Shown here: in pieces, positions 1 to 8,822 of the stretch | How positions within the stretch are numbered: position 1 is the first letter of the stretch | Layout of the letters: each line of letters begins with the position of its first letter | Origin: Verrucomicrobiota bacterium | Lineage (GTDB): Bacteria; Verrucomicrobiota; Verrucomicrobiia; Opitutales; Opitutaceae | Reading direction: 5' to 3' | Assembly (NCBI GenBank): GCA_023457035.1 | Contig: JAEWNN010000043.1 | Span: 1 to 36,545 of the forward strand | Length of the DNA: 36,545 nt | The notes under the pieces: generated by a model | Databases searched by the model: none | What the model was told of the DNA's origin: nothing | The model's input: only the letters and a program-made list of their open reading frames with translations | Position numbers and translations under genes: made by a program

Positions 1-2157
1 GCCCAGCGCACGCTTGAGCAGCGGGGCGGTGAGCCCGCTGCGCGCGACCCAGTTGGCGGCCGCCGGCCAGACCGCCGCCGCCCGCGCCAGCGCCGCGAAA
101 TGGCCGAAGACCCGGCTGCGCAGCGGCACGCCGCGCGTGCGACGCCGCTGGTGCAGCCACTCGGCCTTGAGCAGCGCCACGTCGACACTCGACGGACACT
201 CCGACCGGCACGCCTTGCACGACAGACACAGCTCCATCGCCTCCGCGACCATCGGTTCGGCGAACGGGTTGGCCGCGGCCGAACGGGTGAGCGCCTCGCG
301 CAGCACGTTGGCCCGGGCGCGCGTCGAGTGCCGCTCGTCCAGCGTCGCCATGAAGCTGGGGCACATCGTGCCGCCCATCTTCGCGGATTTGCGGCAGTCG
401 GCCGTGCCGTTGCACTGCTCGGCCAAGCGCAGCACCCCGCCCCAGCGGGAAAAATCCAGGACCGTGGCGAACTCCCGCGTCGCCTGGTCCGCCTCGTAGC
501 GCAGCGAGTCGGTCATCGGGCGCGCGGCCACGATCTTGCCGGGATTGAGCACGCCTGCCGGGTCGAAAACGATCTTCAGCTCCGAGAGCAGCGCGTAGTT
601 GCGCTCGCCCACCATCCGGCACAGGAACGGCCCGCGCACGCGCCCGTCGCCGTGCTCACCGCTGAGCGAGCCGCCGTGACGCTTGACCAGCGCCGCGACC
701 TCGGCGGTGAGCGCCTGGAACTTCGCGCGGTCCGGGCCGCGCTTCAGGTCGAGCACGGGCCGGGTGTGGATCTCGCCGTCGCCGATGTGCGCGTAGAAGA
801 CGCAGTCCATGCCGTGGCGCCGCATGATCGCCTCGAACTCCTCCAGGTACGCCGGCTGATCCTCGACCGCCACCGCCGTGTCCTCGACGCACGCCACCGC
901 CTTCGCGTCGCCCGGGATGTTGGCGAGGATGCCGAGCCCGGCCTTGCGCAGCGCCCACACGCGGTTGACGTCGCCGCCGAAGAGTCGGGGAAACGAATAC
1001 CCGAAGCCCGCCGCGCGCAGCTCCGCCTCCAGCGCCGCCGCCTGCGCCTCGACCTCGGCCCGCGTGGCCCGCGCCCACTCGATGACGAGCAACGCACCCG
1101 GGTCGCCCTCGACGAAGGCCCGGTTGCGCGCCTGGTCGCGGTTGCGCGCGGCGCACTCGAGGAGGATGCGGTCGATCAGCTCCACGGCGTCGGGCGCGTG
1201 GCGCAACGCGACGAGGTTGGCGCGGGTGGCCTCGTGCACGGAGTGCAGGTGCACGACGAGCACCCCGCGCTCGGCGGGCGGCAGCGGCACGAGGTTGAGC
1301 GTGAACTCGGTGGCGAGCGCCAGCGTGCCCTCCGAGCCAGCCAGCAGCGTGCAGAGGTTGAACGGCGCGCCGTCCGCCGCGAACGGCCGCTGGCGCAGCA
1401 GCAGGTCCACCGCGTAGCCGGTGTTGCGCCGGCGGATCGTCGGCTTGGGAAACTCGCGCCGGATCTCCTCCGCGGTCGCGGGATCTCCGAGACGCCGCGC
1501 CAGCCAGCGGTGGATGTCGGCCTCGAGCCCCCGGCCGGCGCACTTCGCGTCGAACTCCTCCGGCGCGAGCGCGCGCAGCGTCGTCTCGCTGCCGTCGGCG
1601 AGCAGCACCTTTGCCTCCAGCAGATGGTCGCGCGTCGAGCCGAAGCGCAGCGAGTTCGCCCCGCAGGAGTTGTTGCCGACCATGCCGCCGATCATCGCGC
1701 GGTTCGAGGTCGAGGTCTCCGGCGCGAACATCAGCCCGTGCGGCCGCAGCGCGAGGTTGAGCTCGTCGCGCACCACGCCAGGCTGCACGCGCACGCGGCG
1801 GTTGGGCGCATCGACCTCGAGGATGCGGTTCAGGTGGAACCCGAGGTCGACCACGATCCCCGCCCCCACGACCTGCCCGGCCAGCGAGGTGCCGGCCGTG
1901 CGCGGGATCAGCGGCACGCCGTGCGTCCGCGCGAAGCCGAGCAGTGCCCGCAGGTCGGCGAGGTTCTTCGGCCGGGCCAGCGCCACGGGCAGTTCCCGGT
2001 AGACGGAGCCGTCGGTCGCGTGGCACACGCGCATCGTATCATCCCAATCGAGTTCGCCCGCCAACTGGCGGCGCAGCGCCGCCAGCGCGCGCCGCGACAC
2101 AGCCGGTTGCGGGCGTGAGCCGGAGTGCGGTGCGCAGGTGGGTTGGGCGGTGGGCAT
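1..2157 (-). CDS. FAD-binding/4Fe-4S D-lactate (or 2-hydroxyacid) dehydrogenase, YdiJ-like, C-terminus cut by window edge
   Basis: Oxidises a 2-hydroxy acid such as D-lactate or glycolate, passing electrons from FAD through Fe-S clusters to the respiratory chain. 719 residues are visible from the ATG at 2157 (MPTAQPTCAP...); the family is usually around 1000, so roughly the last quarter lies outside the window. The FAD PP-loop is RTAGTSLAGQ (about residues 86-95), followed by the GNNSCGANS segment near 161-169, a FAD-oxidase C domain ending DPAGVLNPGKIV, then a CNGTADC...MCPSF Cys cluster and a ferredoxin-like CLSCKACRSECP motif at about 192-228 on the map. The frame is open to the window start. 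No Shine-Dalgarno precedes the ATG; a later in-frame GTG (2100) is possible. The substrate is not determinable from sequence alone; the family assignment is firm. A second, shorter GlcD-type oxidase is at 23546-24979. Confidence 0.9.
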   Translation of the reverse strand, partial: MPTAQPTCAPHSGSRPQPAVSRRALAALRRQLAGELDWDDTMRVCHATDGSVYRELPVALARPKNLADLRALLGFARTHGVPLIPRTAGTSLAGQVVGAGIVVDLGFHLNRILEVDAPNRRVRVQPGVVRDELNLALRPHGLMFAPETSTSNRAMIGGMVGNNSCGANSLRFGSTRDHLLEAKVLLADGSETTLRALAPEEFDAKCAGRGLEADIHRWLARRLGDPATAEEIRREFPKPTIRRRNTGYAVDLLLRQRPFAADGAPFNLCTLLAGSEGTLALATEFTLNLVPLPPAERGVLVVHLHSVHEATRANLVALRHAPDAVELIDRILLECAARNRDQARNRAFVEGDPGALLVIEWARATRAEVEAQAAALEAELRAAGFGYSFPRLFGGDVNRVWALRKAGLGILANIPGDAKAVACVEDTAVAVEDQPAYLEEFEAIMRRHGMDCVFYAHIGDGEIHTRPVLDLKRGPDRAKFQALTAEVAALVKRHGGSLSGEHGDGRVRGPFLCRMVGERNYALLSELKIVFDPAGVLNPGKIVAARPMTDSLRYEADQATREFATVLDFSRWGGVLRLAEQCNGTADCRKSAKMGGTMCPSFMATLDERHSTRARANVLREALTRSAAANPFAEPMVAEAMELCLSCKACRSECPSSVDVALLKAEWLHQRRRTRGVPLRSRVFGHFAALARAAAVWPAAANWVARSGLTAPLLKRALG

Positions 2158-2518
2158 CGGTACGCCCGATCGAAACACGCCGCCGCGCCGCCGCAATCCC
2201 CGCGTACCGGCCGTGTCGGTTTTGCCGCGGGTCCCGTGGACCGCCTACTCGGCCGATGCCCCCGTCTGGAGTTGCCGAATCCGCCGCCATGCAGAAGCGA
2301 CACACCCGGGCCGGCTCCAGCTGGAATGCCATCGCCCCGCTCGGCCAGTTTGCCGAGCGCAAGGGTTCGGACGCTCCCGCCGGGGCCTTCCACTCCGGCC
2401 CCCGTATTGCGAATGGCCCACCCGTTCTTGGCGGCGGCGCAAGGCAGTTCCGGCCCCAGCAGAGTATCCGATCTCCGAACTAGAACGCCAGCGGGCTGCG
2501 GCGCCCCCTCCGCCCCGA
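2158..2518. other. 361-bp intergenic region, no gene recognised
   Basis: It lies between the start of the FAD/Fe-S dehydrogenase and the stop of the hybrid kinase gene (both minus strand). Open frames here are short extensions of antisense frames without recognisable content. One perfect 8-bp inverted repeat with a 6-base loop occurs at 2338-2359 (CGCTCGGC...GCCGAGCG); it has no T-tract on either strand, so it is not a standard terminator. The dehydrogenase promoter should lie here, but I see no clear -35/-10 or -24/-12 element. Confidence 0.4.
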
Positions 2519-5500
2519 TCACCCCGCCCGTGTCTCCAGCAACTCGGCGACGATCCGCAGCAGCTCGTTCGGATTGTACGGTTTGCCGAGCATCTTCACC
2601 TCGCCGGCCGGAAAGTACTCCGGCTGGATCGTGCCCGCACTGTAGCCGCTGCAGAAGAGCACCGGTTTGTGCGGATCGCGCTCGCGCACCTTCTCGTAGA
2701 CCTCTCGCCCGCTCAGGCCGGGCATGATGGCGTCGAGCACGACCAGATCGATTCCGGATGCCCGGTCGCAGTACAACTGCCAGGCGCGGGCGCCATCGTC
2801 GGCGGCAAGCACGGTGTATCCAGCTCGCTCCAGCACCCGCTTCGCGAGCTTGCCCACGGACGGATCGTCCTCCGCGAGCAGGATCGTGCCGCGGCCGCCG
2901 GCCACCGCCGCCGCGGGGGCGCCGCCGGCGGCAGTCGCGCCGCGCGCCTGCACCGGCAGGAACACCCGGAAGGTCGAGCCCACCCCCACCTCGCTGTACA
3001 CGTTGATCATCCCGCCGTGTCTGCGGATGATGCCGTACACGATCGCCAGCCCGAGCCCCGTTCCCTTGTCCTTGGGCTTCGTGGTGAAGAAGGGATCGAA
3101 GATGCGCGCCAGCGTGGCGCGATCCATGCCGATGCCGGTATCCGCCACGGCCACCCGAACGAAACGTCCCGGGCTCGCCCACGGATGCGCCGCGCAGTAA
3201 CCCACGTCGAAGTTCACTTCGTCGACCTCAAGGGTGATCCGGCCGCCGCGCGGCATTGCGTCGCGGGCGTTGATGCAAAGGTTCATGAACACCTGTTCGA
3301 TCTGCCCGCGGTCGCCCCGGACATTGCCCAACGCCGGCGCCGGTTTGAGCACCACCTCGATCCGCGCGTCGAGCAGGCGCTGCAGCATCTTGGTCTGGCC
3401 GGTCAGCAGCTCGTTGAGGTCGAGATCGGTGAACTGCGCGCTCTTCTCGTCGCGGCTGAAGACGAGGAGTTGCCGCGTGAGCTGCGCCGCGCGGGTGCAG
3501 GCCTCGCGCACCTGATCAAGGCATTCGGTCCGATCGGCGTCGTCCGTCGCCTCCTGCGCCTGCAGCGCGAAGCCGCCGATCACCTGCAACAGATTGTTGA
3601 AGTCGTGGGCGATGCCACCGGCCAGCAGCCCCACCGCCTCCATCTTCTGCGACAACCGCACCTGCTCCTCCAGCCGCGCCTCCTGGGTGACATCCTGGCC
3701 GACCAGCACGTAGCTCAGCAGCGCCCCGTGCTGGTCGCGGATCGGATAGGCCGCCAGCTGCATCCGGCAGGTGCCGCCGTCGCGCCGGCGGCCCTCGAGC
3801 CGCGCCGCCCAGCTGCCCTCCCGCCCCACCACTTCCTGGATGCGCGCCAATCCCATCGGCTCCTGGGTGTCGCCGGCGCGGAACAGCGCGCACACCTCCC
3901 GCATCGTGCGCGGCGCCTCGGCCCCCGTGGCGCGCATGAAGGCGGGGTTGACGTAGCGGATTGCCCCGTCGGGCTCGAAGAGAAGGATCGCCGCCGCGCT
4001 CTGCTCGACGGCCGCCGCCAGCCGGATGCGTTCGCGTTCTGCACGTTGACGGTCGGTCAGGTCGATGCGCGCCCCGAGCACCCGCACCACCCGCCCCTCG
4101 TCGCGCTCCAGGAAGATGCGGTCGAGCACATAGCGGGTTTCGCCGTCGGTGCGCACCACCCGATACTCCACCGCCCAATGCGCCCGGGCGGAACGCGTCG
4201 CCTCCCGCAACGAGGCCACGACCCAGTCGCGATCCTCCGGGTGCAGGTGCGTCTCCCACGCGGCGAGCCCCATCGCGACTCCGGCCGGCAACTGCAACTG
4301 TTCGACATAGCCGTCGTTCCACCAGAACGCGCCGCCGACCAGATCCCAGTCCCACACCGCATCGTTGGTCGCTCGCGCGATCAGCTCGAAATGCTCATGG
4401 CTGCGCCGCAGCGCCAATTCCGCCCGCCGCCGCAGCACGATGATCCAGAGCAGCAGCAGCACCGTTGTCGACAGAGCCACGATCGCGACGACGCCGGCAA
4501 TGATCCGCGAGCGGTGGACTTGATAGAATGTCGACGGCGCATGGAACACCTCCGCCCCGGCCGGCAACAGCCCCGGCGCGATCCCGAAACGTTGCATCTG
4601 CCGAAAGTCGAAGGCCACCCGCGCCGGCGACTCCGTCACGATCGGTATCCGATCGATCGGTTCGCCCCCCAGGGCCCGCAGCGCCAGCCGGCCCACCAAC
4701 TCGCCATGGCGCTCCTCCGACAACAGACTGCCGCCCATTCCCTGCCAGACCGCGCTGTCCCATGTGTCGCGGCTGCTGGAACGCACCAGCGGCGGCGCGA
4801 CGAAATACACCGGCACGCTGCTCCGGGCGGCCAACGCCCGGCCGAACTCCGGATCATCCACCAGCACCTTCCCCGCCTCGTCGCGAAAGACGCTCAGCAC
4901 CAGCACCGCGGTGTCGTCCGGCAGGCGGCTCAGCCGCTGGAGCAGCGACTCCGCCGTCCAACCGCCGATCCAGTCGATCGCGAAGCGGGGAGTGTCGCGT
5001 GCGAGCACCTTTTCGAAGGCGCGCCGCGAGGCCAGCCCGCTCTCGGTGAGGCAGTGCACCGCCGCGATCCGCCGCACCTTCGGTTGCAGCCGCCCGATCA
5101 ACGCCATCGTGCCCGCGAAATCGTAGGTCTGCGCCACCCCTGTCACCGCTGGATGCTCCCGGAAGTGCTCCGGCTCCACGTCGTTCACCCCGCCGAACAC
5201 CACCGGCACCGCGGCCCCGAAATGTTCCCGGTTTTCGAGCACAAACGTCACCGCCGGATCGTCCAGCGCGATCACCAGATCGAACGGGCGGTCGCTGTAC
5301 TTCTGGGCGAGGTAGGCGAGCAACGTCGCCGTGCGCTCCGGATTCGGATAGCGCCGCCAGTCCAGGTACTCGACGCTCGGCACGATGTCGGGCCGGCCTT
5401 CGGCCAACGTGCGCAACACCGCGGCCTGCTCCCCGTCGCTCCAGTTGTAGCCGACATGGTAGGAGTTGAGCACCAGCACCCGCGCGCCCCCCGACGTTGG

Positions 5501-5638
5501 CCGGGCACCTTCGTCGGCTTCGGCCGCAAAAGGCTCCGCGGCTGCCCAGCCCCGGATTGCCCAAAGCAGAAACACAGCAACAGCCAACGCGCCCGGCGAA
5601 GGGCATCGGCGGGCGGCGATGCGAGGAAGTGTGAACAT
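2519..5638 (-). CDS. Hybrid sensor histidine kinase: ABC-substrate-binding-like sensor, TM, two PAS, HisKA/HATPase, receiver
   Basis: Inner-membrane phosphorelay kinase of 1039 residues. A signal peptide or first TM (about 12-34, ending WAAAE) leads into a periplasmic region of about 340 residues resembling the ABC_sub_bind family (VLVLNSYH at 54-61, VVFGGVNDVEPE at 146-157). A TM helix follows at about 379-402, then PAS domains near 412-530 and 535-655. The H-box GGIAHDFNN has phospho-acceptor His678. The N box is NLCINARDAMPRGG (786-799), with DTGIGM (833-838) and GTGLGLAIV (859-867). The C-terminal receiver (about 917-1036) has acidic pocket E923/D924/D925, phospho-Asp969, Ser997 and Lys1019. 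The ATG at 5638 was chosen because it places the signal peptide at the N-terminus; the frame stays open to 5761. It follows rlmN by 163 bp on the same strand. No separate response regulator is adjacent, so output probably passes to a distant partner. Confidence 0.92.
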   Translation of the reverse strand: MFTLPRIAARRCPSPGALAVAVFLLWAIRGWAAAEPFAAEADEGARPTSGGARVLVLNSYHVGYNWSDGEQAAVLRTLAEGRPDIVPSVEYLDWRRYPNPERTATLLAYLAQKYSDRPFDLVIALDDPAVTFVLENREHFGAAVPVVFGGVNDVEPEHFREHPAVTGVAQTYDFAGTMALIGRLQPKVRRIAAVHCLTESGLASRRAFEKVLARDTPRFAIDWIGGWTAESLLQRLSRLPDDTAVLVLSVFRDEAGKVLVDDPEFGRALAARSSVPVYFVAPPLVRSSSRDTWDSAVWQGMGGSLLSEERHGELVGRLALRALGGEPIDRIPIVTESPARVAFDFRQMQRFGIAPGLLPAGAEVFHAPSTFYQVHRSRIIAGVVAIVALSTTVLLLLWIIVLRRRAELALRRSHEHFELIARATNDAVWDWDLVGGAFWWNDGYVEQLQLPAGVAMGLAAWETHLHPEDRDWVVASLREATRSARAHWAVEYRVVRTDGETRYVLDRIFLERDEGRVVRVLGARIDLTDRQRAERERIRLAAAVEQSAAAILLFEPDGAIRYVNPAFMRATGAEAPRTMREVCALFRAGDTQEPMGLARIQEVVGREGSWAARLEGRRRDGGTCRMQLAAYPIRDQHGALLSYVLVGQDVTQEARLEEQVRLSQKMEAVGLLAGGIAHDFNNLLQVIGGFALQAQEATDDADRTECLDQVREACTRAAQLTRQLLVFSRDEKSAQFTDLDLNELLTGQTKMLQRLLDARIEVVLKPAPALGNVRGDRGQIEQVFMNLCINARDAMPRGGRITLEVDEVNFDVGYCAAHPWASPGRFVRVAVADTGIGMDRATLARIFDPFFTTKPKDKGTGLGLAIVYGIIRRHGGMINVYSEVGVGSTFRVFLPVQARGATAAGGAPAAAVAGGRGTILLAEDDPSVGKLAKRVLERAGYTVLAADDGARAWQLYCDRASGIDLVVLDAIMPGLSGREVYEKVRERDPHKPVLFCSGYSAGTIQPEYFPAGEVKMLGKPYNPNELLRIVAELLETRAG

Positions 5639-5801
5639 CGTGGGGGTGGGGTCTCCCGCCAAAAGACCGGTCGTGCCCGGTTTCAGGAGATGGACGCGAA
5701 CAAACTCAACCTCGCCGCCAGCGCAACCGGCCGGGCCAACTCGGCCGCGGAGGCACACCACACCCGTCGCCGACCGCCCCGCCCCTGCAAGGGAGAAGGC
5801 G

Positions 5802-6860
5802 TCAGCCAGAGCCGGGCGCCGGCGGTCCCACGCGCCGCGCCAGCTGCCCGCAGGCGCCGTCGATGTCCGCCCCGAGCGAGCGGCGCAGCGTCACCTTCAG
5901 CCCCGCGCGCTTGAGCGCCGCGCCGAACGCCTCGCGCCGCGCCGATGGCGTGCCGCGCAGGTCCAGGGGCTCCGTGCCCGCGACCGGATTGAACGGGATG
6001 AGGTTGAGGTGCACCGGGATTCCGGCGACGAACGCCTGCAGCGCCGCGAGGTCCGCCGCAGTGTCCGTCACGCCGTCGAAAAGCAGATACTCGATCATCA
6101 GCGGCCGGCTCTGCCGCGCCGTCACCGCCTCGGCCGCCGCGCGCAGCTCGGTCAGCGGGTGGCGTTTCGTCGTCGGCACCAGCCGGCGCCGCACCTCGTC
6201 GCGGGCGCTGTGCAGGCTCAGGGCGAGATTCACGCCGGGAAACCGTTCCGCGAACCGCACCATCGCCGCGGGCACGCCCACCGTGGAGACGACGATGTGC
6301 CGCTCGGTGAAATTGAAGCGCTCCGGATCGCGCAGCGCCCCGACCGCCTCGGTCACCGCCGCCTCGTTGTGCAACGGTTCGCCCATGCCCATGAACACCA
6401 GGTTGCGCAGCGTCCGCCCCTCGGCGCGGAACAGCCTCGCCGCCTGCAGCACCTGGTCGAGGATCTCTGCCGTCGTGAGGTTGCGTACCAGCCCGAGCCG
6501 GCCCGTCGCGCAGAACGCGCAATCCGCCGCGCAGCCGACCTGCGTCGACAGGCACACCGAACTGCGCCCGGTGTGGAAACGCAGCAACACGCTCTCGATC
6601 ACCGCCCCGTCGCGCGCCCGGAAGGCAAGTTTGCTCGCGCCATCGACCGCCGAATCCTGCCGCGCGACCAGTTCCAGCGGCGCCCAGTCGATTTCGCTCC
6701 GCCACACCTCGCGCGCCGCCTCCGGCAACGCCGCCAACACCTCGTCCACGGGCAGCCGGTGCTTGAACAAGCGCTTCTCCACCCGCCGCAGCTCGACCTC
6801 CGGCACCTTCAGCCGGCGGGCCAGCGCGCGCAGTGCAGGAAGGTCGTGGACAGCGATCAT
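5802..6860 (-). CDS. rlmN: Dual-specificity 23S rRNA A2503/tRNA A37 C2-methyltransferase RlmN
   Basis: Radical-SAM enzyme that methylates C2 of A2503 in 23S rRNA and A37 of some tRNAs. 352 residues, normal for the family. The [4Fe-4S] motif CAADCAFC is at Cys110, Cys114 and Cys117. The preceding VCLSTQVGC carries Cys103. The methyl-carrying Cys is in DIDGACGQL (Cys337). MGMGEPL (157-163) and LALSLHS (212-218) are the expected SAM-binding segments. The ATG at 6860 (MIAVHDLPAL) was chosen because family members begin just ahead of this region; the frame extends 24 codons further to 6932, but that extension lies inside a repeated block. It is divergent from glyA and upstream of the hybrid kinase gene. 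Assignment over the close relative Cfr rests on general family pattern and housekeeping context. Confidence 0.96.
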   Translation of the reverse strand: MIAVHDLPALRALARRLKVPEVELRRVEKRLFKHRLPVDEVLAALPEAAREVWRSEIDWAPLELVARQDSAVDGASKLAFRARDGAVIESVLLRFHTGRSSVCLSTQVGCAADCAFCATGRLGLVRNLTTAEILDQVLQAARLFRAEGRTLRNLVFMGMGEPLHNEAAVTEAVGALRDPERFNFTERHIVVSTVGVPAAMVRFAERFPGVNLALSLHSARDEVRRRLVPTTKRHPLTELRAAAEAVTARQSRPLMIEYLLFDGVTDTAADLAALQAFVAGIPVHLNLIPFNPVAGTEPLDLRGTPSARREAFGAALKRAGLKVTLRRSLGADIDGACGQLARRVGPPAPGSG

Positions 6861-6863
6861 GGC

Positions 6864-7011
6864 CGCGCAGCCAAACGCCCGCCGCCCTCCCCCGCAAGCG
6901 CCCGCTAATCGCCCGCTCCAAGCTTCCCCCACGTCAGCCCCGCTCCGTCCGCGCCCGACAGTTTACCTTCACGACCGTGAACCTAAACGGTCGGAACGGC
7001 GCGCTGCCACG
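6864..7011. repeat. Copy 1 of a ~140-bp direct repeat in the rlmN/glyA divergent region
   Basis: It starts 4 bp upstream of the rlmN start codon with CGCGCAGCCAAACGCCCGCC and ends with GCGCTGCCACG. Copy 2 at 7091-7227 matches it closely over its length. The main difference is a segment of about 10 bp (around 6905-6915, near TAATCGCCCG) present only here. Each copy contains the same palindrome in the same position and orientation, so a short segment including a palindrome was duplicated. The copies are offset by about 216-227 bp. Confidence 0.85.
6961..6988. repeat. Palindrome copy 1 (GTTTACCTTCACG / CGTGAACCTAAAC)
   Basis: A 28-bp imperfect inverted repeat with core TTCACGACCGTGAA. The two arms differ only at the CC/GG dinucleotide next to the GTTTA/TAAAC ends. 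The identical sequence recurs at 7177-7204, and a better-paired version is at 32107-32140. It could be an operator for a dimeric regulator or a REP-type element; the sequence alone cannot decide. Confidence 0.8.
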
Positions 7012-7090
7012 CCGGCCGCTGGCAGACCCTTCCGCCCGCTCGCCCGGACTGCCGCAAGGCCATCTGCGGCGACTCTGCCGGTCCGGTACG

Positions 7091-7227
7091 CGCGCAGCCA
7101 AACGCCCGCCTACCCACCCCGCAAGCGCCCGCTCCAAGCTTTCCCCTCGTCAGCCCCGCTTCGTCCGCGCCCGACAGTTTACCTTCACGACCGTGAACCT
7201 AAACGGTCGGAACGATGCGCTGCCACG
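7091..7227. repeat. Copy 2 of the ~140-bp direct repeat upstream of glyA
   Basis: Begins CGCGCAGCCAAACGCCCGCC and ends GCGCTGCCACG, as copy 1 (6864-7011), with a few substitutions and a short deletion. It ends 95 bp before the glyA start, so it probably lies in or near the glyA promoter/leader. The 79 bp between the copies (7012-7090) is not obviously repeated. Confidence 0.85.
7177..7204. repeat. Palindrome copy 2 (same 28 bp as 6961-6988)
   Basis: Identical to the palindrome at 6961-6988, including the flanking CGACA upstream and GGTCGGAACG downstream. It lies about 120 bp upstream of the glyA ATG. Confidence 0.8.
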
Positions 7228-7322
7228 AGGGTGGTTCCGGCGAGGTCGGACCGCTCGTTGCCATCCGCCCAAGAAAACCTTTGCCCAAAAACCGCCCCGC
7301 CTCAGAAACTGCACGCTTCCCG

Positions 7323-8600
7323 ATGAGCACCGCCACTTCTCCCGTCCTCAACGCCTCTCCCCTGCGCGATCTCGATCCCGAGATCCACGCCCTCGTCGCT
7401 GCCGAGCTGCACCGCCAGCAGGAGCACATCGAGCTGATCGCCTCGGAAAACTTCACGCTCCCGGCCGTCATGGAGGCCCAAGGCAGCGTGCTCACCAACA
7501 AGTACGCCGAGGGTTACCCGGGCAAGCGCTGGTATGGCGGTTGCGAGTTCGTCGACAAGGTCGAGCAGATCGCCATCGACCGCGCCAAGAAGCTCTTCGG
7601 CGCCGAGCACGCCAACGTGCAGCCGCACTCCGGCTCCCAGGCCAACTTCGCCGTCTACACCTCCGTGCTCCAGCCGGGCGACAAGATCCTCGGCATGAAC
7701 TTGAGCCACGGCGGCCACCTCACCCACGGCAACCCGGCCAATTTCTCCGGCAAACTCTACAACTTCGTCCAGTACGGCGTGCGCCAGGACAACGGCCTCA
7801 TCGACTACGACGAGCTCGCCAAGATCGCCGCCGCCGAGAAGCCGAAGATGATCACCGTCGGCGCCAGTGCGTACCCGCGCATCATCGACTTCGCCCGCAT
7901 GGGCGAGATCGCCCGCTCCGTGGGCGCCCTGCTCTTCGCCGACATCGCCCACATCGCCGGCCTCGTCGCCGCGGGGATTCATCCGTCGCCCGTGCCGCAC
8001 GCCGACTTCGTCACCACCACCACGCACAAGACCCTGCGCGGCCCGCGCGGCGGCCTCATCCTCTGCAAGGCCATCCACGCGAAGGCCCTCGACAGCGCGG
8101 TCTTCCCCGGCGGCCAGGGCGGCCCGCTCGAGCACGTCATCGCCGCCAAGGCCGTCTGCTTCGGCGACGCGCTCAAGCCCGAGTTCAAGGTCTACCAGCA
8201 GCAACTCCTCGCCAACTCGAAGGCCCTCGCCGCCGCAATGGTGAAACGCGGCTACGCCCTCGCGTCGGGCGGCACCGACAACCACCTCATGCTCGTCGAC
8301 CTCCGCGCGAAGTTCCCGGAGCTCACCGGCAAGGTCGCCCAGGAGTCGCTCGATAAGGCCAACATCACCTGCAACAAGAACACCGTCCCGTACGAGACGC
8401 GCTCGCCCTTCCAGGCCAGCGGTATCCGCCTCGGCACGCCAGCGGTAACCAGCCGCGGGATGGTGGAGGCCGACATGGAGCAGATCGCCGAGGCGATCGA
8501 TCTCGTGCTCGGCGCCCCCGAGAGCGAGGAGAAGCGCGCCGCCGCCAAGGCGATCGTGAAGAAGCTCACCGCCGCGCATCCGCTGCCGTACAAGCTCTGA
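7323..8600 (+). CDS. glyA: Serine hydroxymethyltransferase
   Basis: PLP enzyme that interconverts serine and glycine with transfer of a one-carbon unit to tetrahydrofolate. 425 residues, the normal bacterial length. IELIASENFTLPAVMEAQGS (36-55) and YAEGYPGKRWYGGCEFVD (61-78) are family signatures. ADIAH (206-210) supplies the Asp that contacts the PLP ring nitrogen, and TTTTHKTLRGPRGG contains the Schiff-base Lys236. The ATG at 7323 was chosen because the upstream 36 codons of open frame run into the repeat block and are not SHMT-like. No Shine-Dalgarno is visible. It is divergent from rlmN. Its transcript may end at the hairpin at 8823-8856, which would give a 3' UTR of over 220 nt containing a REP-like element. 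Confidence 0.97.
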   Translation: MSTATSPVLNASPLRDLDPEIHALVAAELHRQQEHIELIASENFTLPAVMEAQGSVLTNKYAEGYPGKRWYGGCEFVDKVEQIAIDRAKKLFGAEHANVQPHSGSQANFAVYTSVLQPGDKILGMNLSHGGHLTHGNPANFSGKLYNFVQYGVRQDNGLIDYDELAKIAAAEKPKMITVGASAYPRIIDFARMGEIARSVGALLFADIAHIAGLVAAGIHPSPVPHADFVTTTTHKTLRGPRGGLILCKAIHAKALDSAVFPGGQGGPLEHVIAAKAVCFGDALKPEFKVYQQQLLANSKALAAAMVKRGYALASGGTDNHLMLVDLRAKFPELTGKVAQESLDKANITCNKNTVPYETRSPFQASGIRLGTPAVTSRGMVEADMEQIAEAIDLVLGAPESEEKRAAAKAIVKKLTAAHPLPYKL

Positions 8601-8620
8601 GCCGTATTCATTCAGTCGGC

Positions 8621-8692
8621 GTAGGGCGCGAGCTTGCTCGCGCCGGCCCCGCCCACGCGCAACCCCAACGGCCTCAGCAAGCTGAGGCCCTA
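8621..8692. repeat. REP-like composite palindrome (GTAGGG ... CCCTAC)
   Basis: Outer inverted ends GTAGGG (8621-8626) and CCCTAC (8687-8692) enclose two perfect hairpins: GCGCGAGC-TT-GCTCGCGC (8626-8643) and GGCCTCAGC-AA-GCTGAGGCC (8670-8689). Elements with the same plan (GTAGGG start, 2-base TT loop) occur at 19090-19122 and, degenerate, at 25098-25150. It lies in the glyA 3' region. Confidence 0.75.
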
Positions 8693-8822
8693 CACCGGAA
8701 TTACTTGGGGCTCCGAGGTGTGCGCCCGCCAATTGCGTTGTTACGGCTGAGCCAAGCGCAGAGAGGAGCGAGCAGCGGGTAGCGAGTAGTACCCGGCACC
8801 CGATCCAATCGCTTCCAACTTC

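Noticed and set aside
656..2026. Minus-strand frame 656-2026
   Set aside because: A shifted frame of the dehydrogenase; the real frame gives FAD and Fe-S motifs.
100..5914. Very long open frames on the plus strand opposite the dehydrogenase and hybrid kinase genes (100-2118 and 2138-5914)
   Set aside because: They are antisense frames kept open by high GC; their translations are Arg/His/Pro/Ala-rich with no domain, while the minus strand encodes clear protein families.
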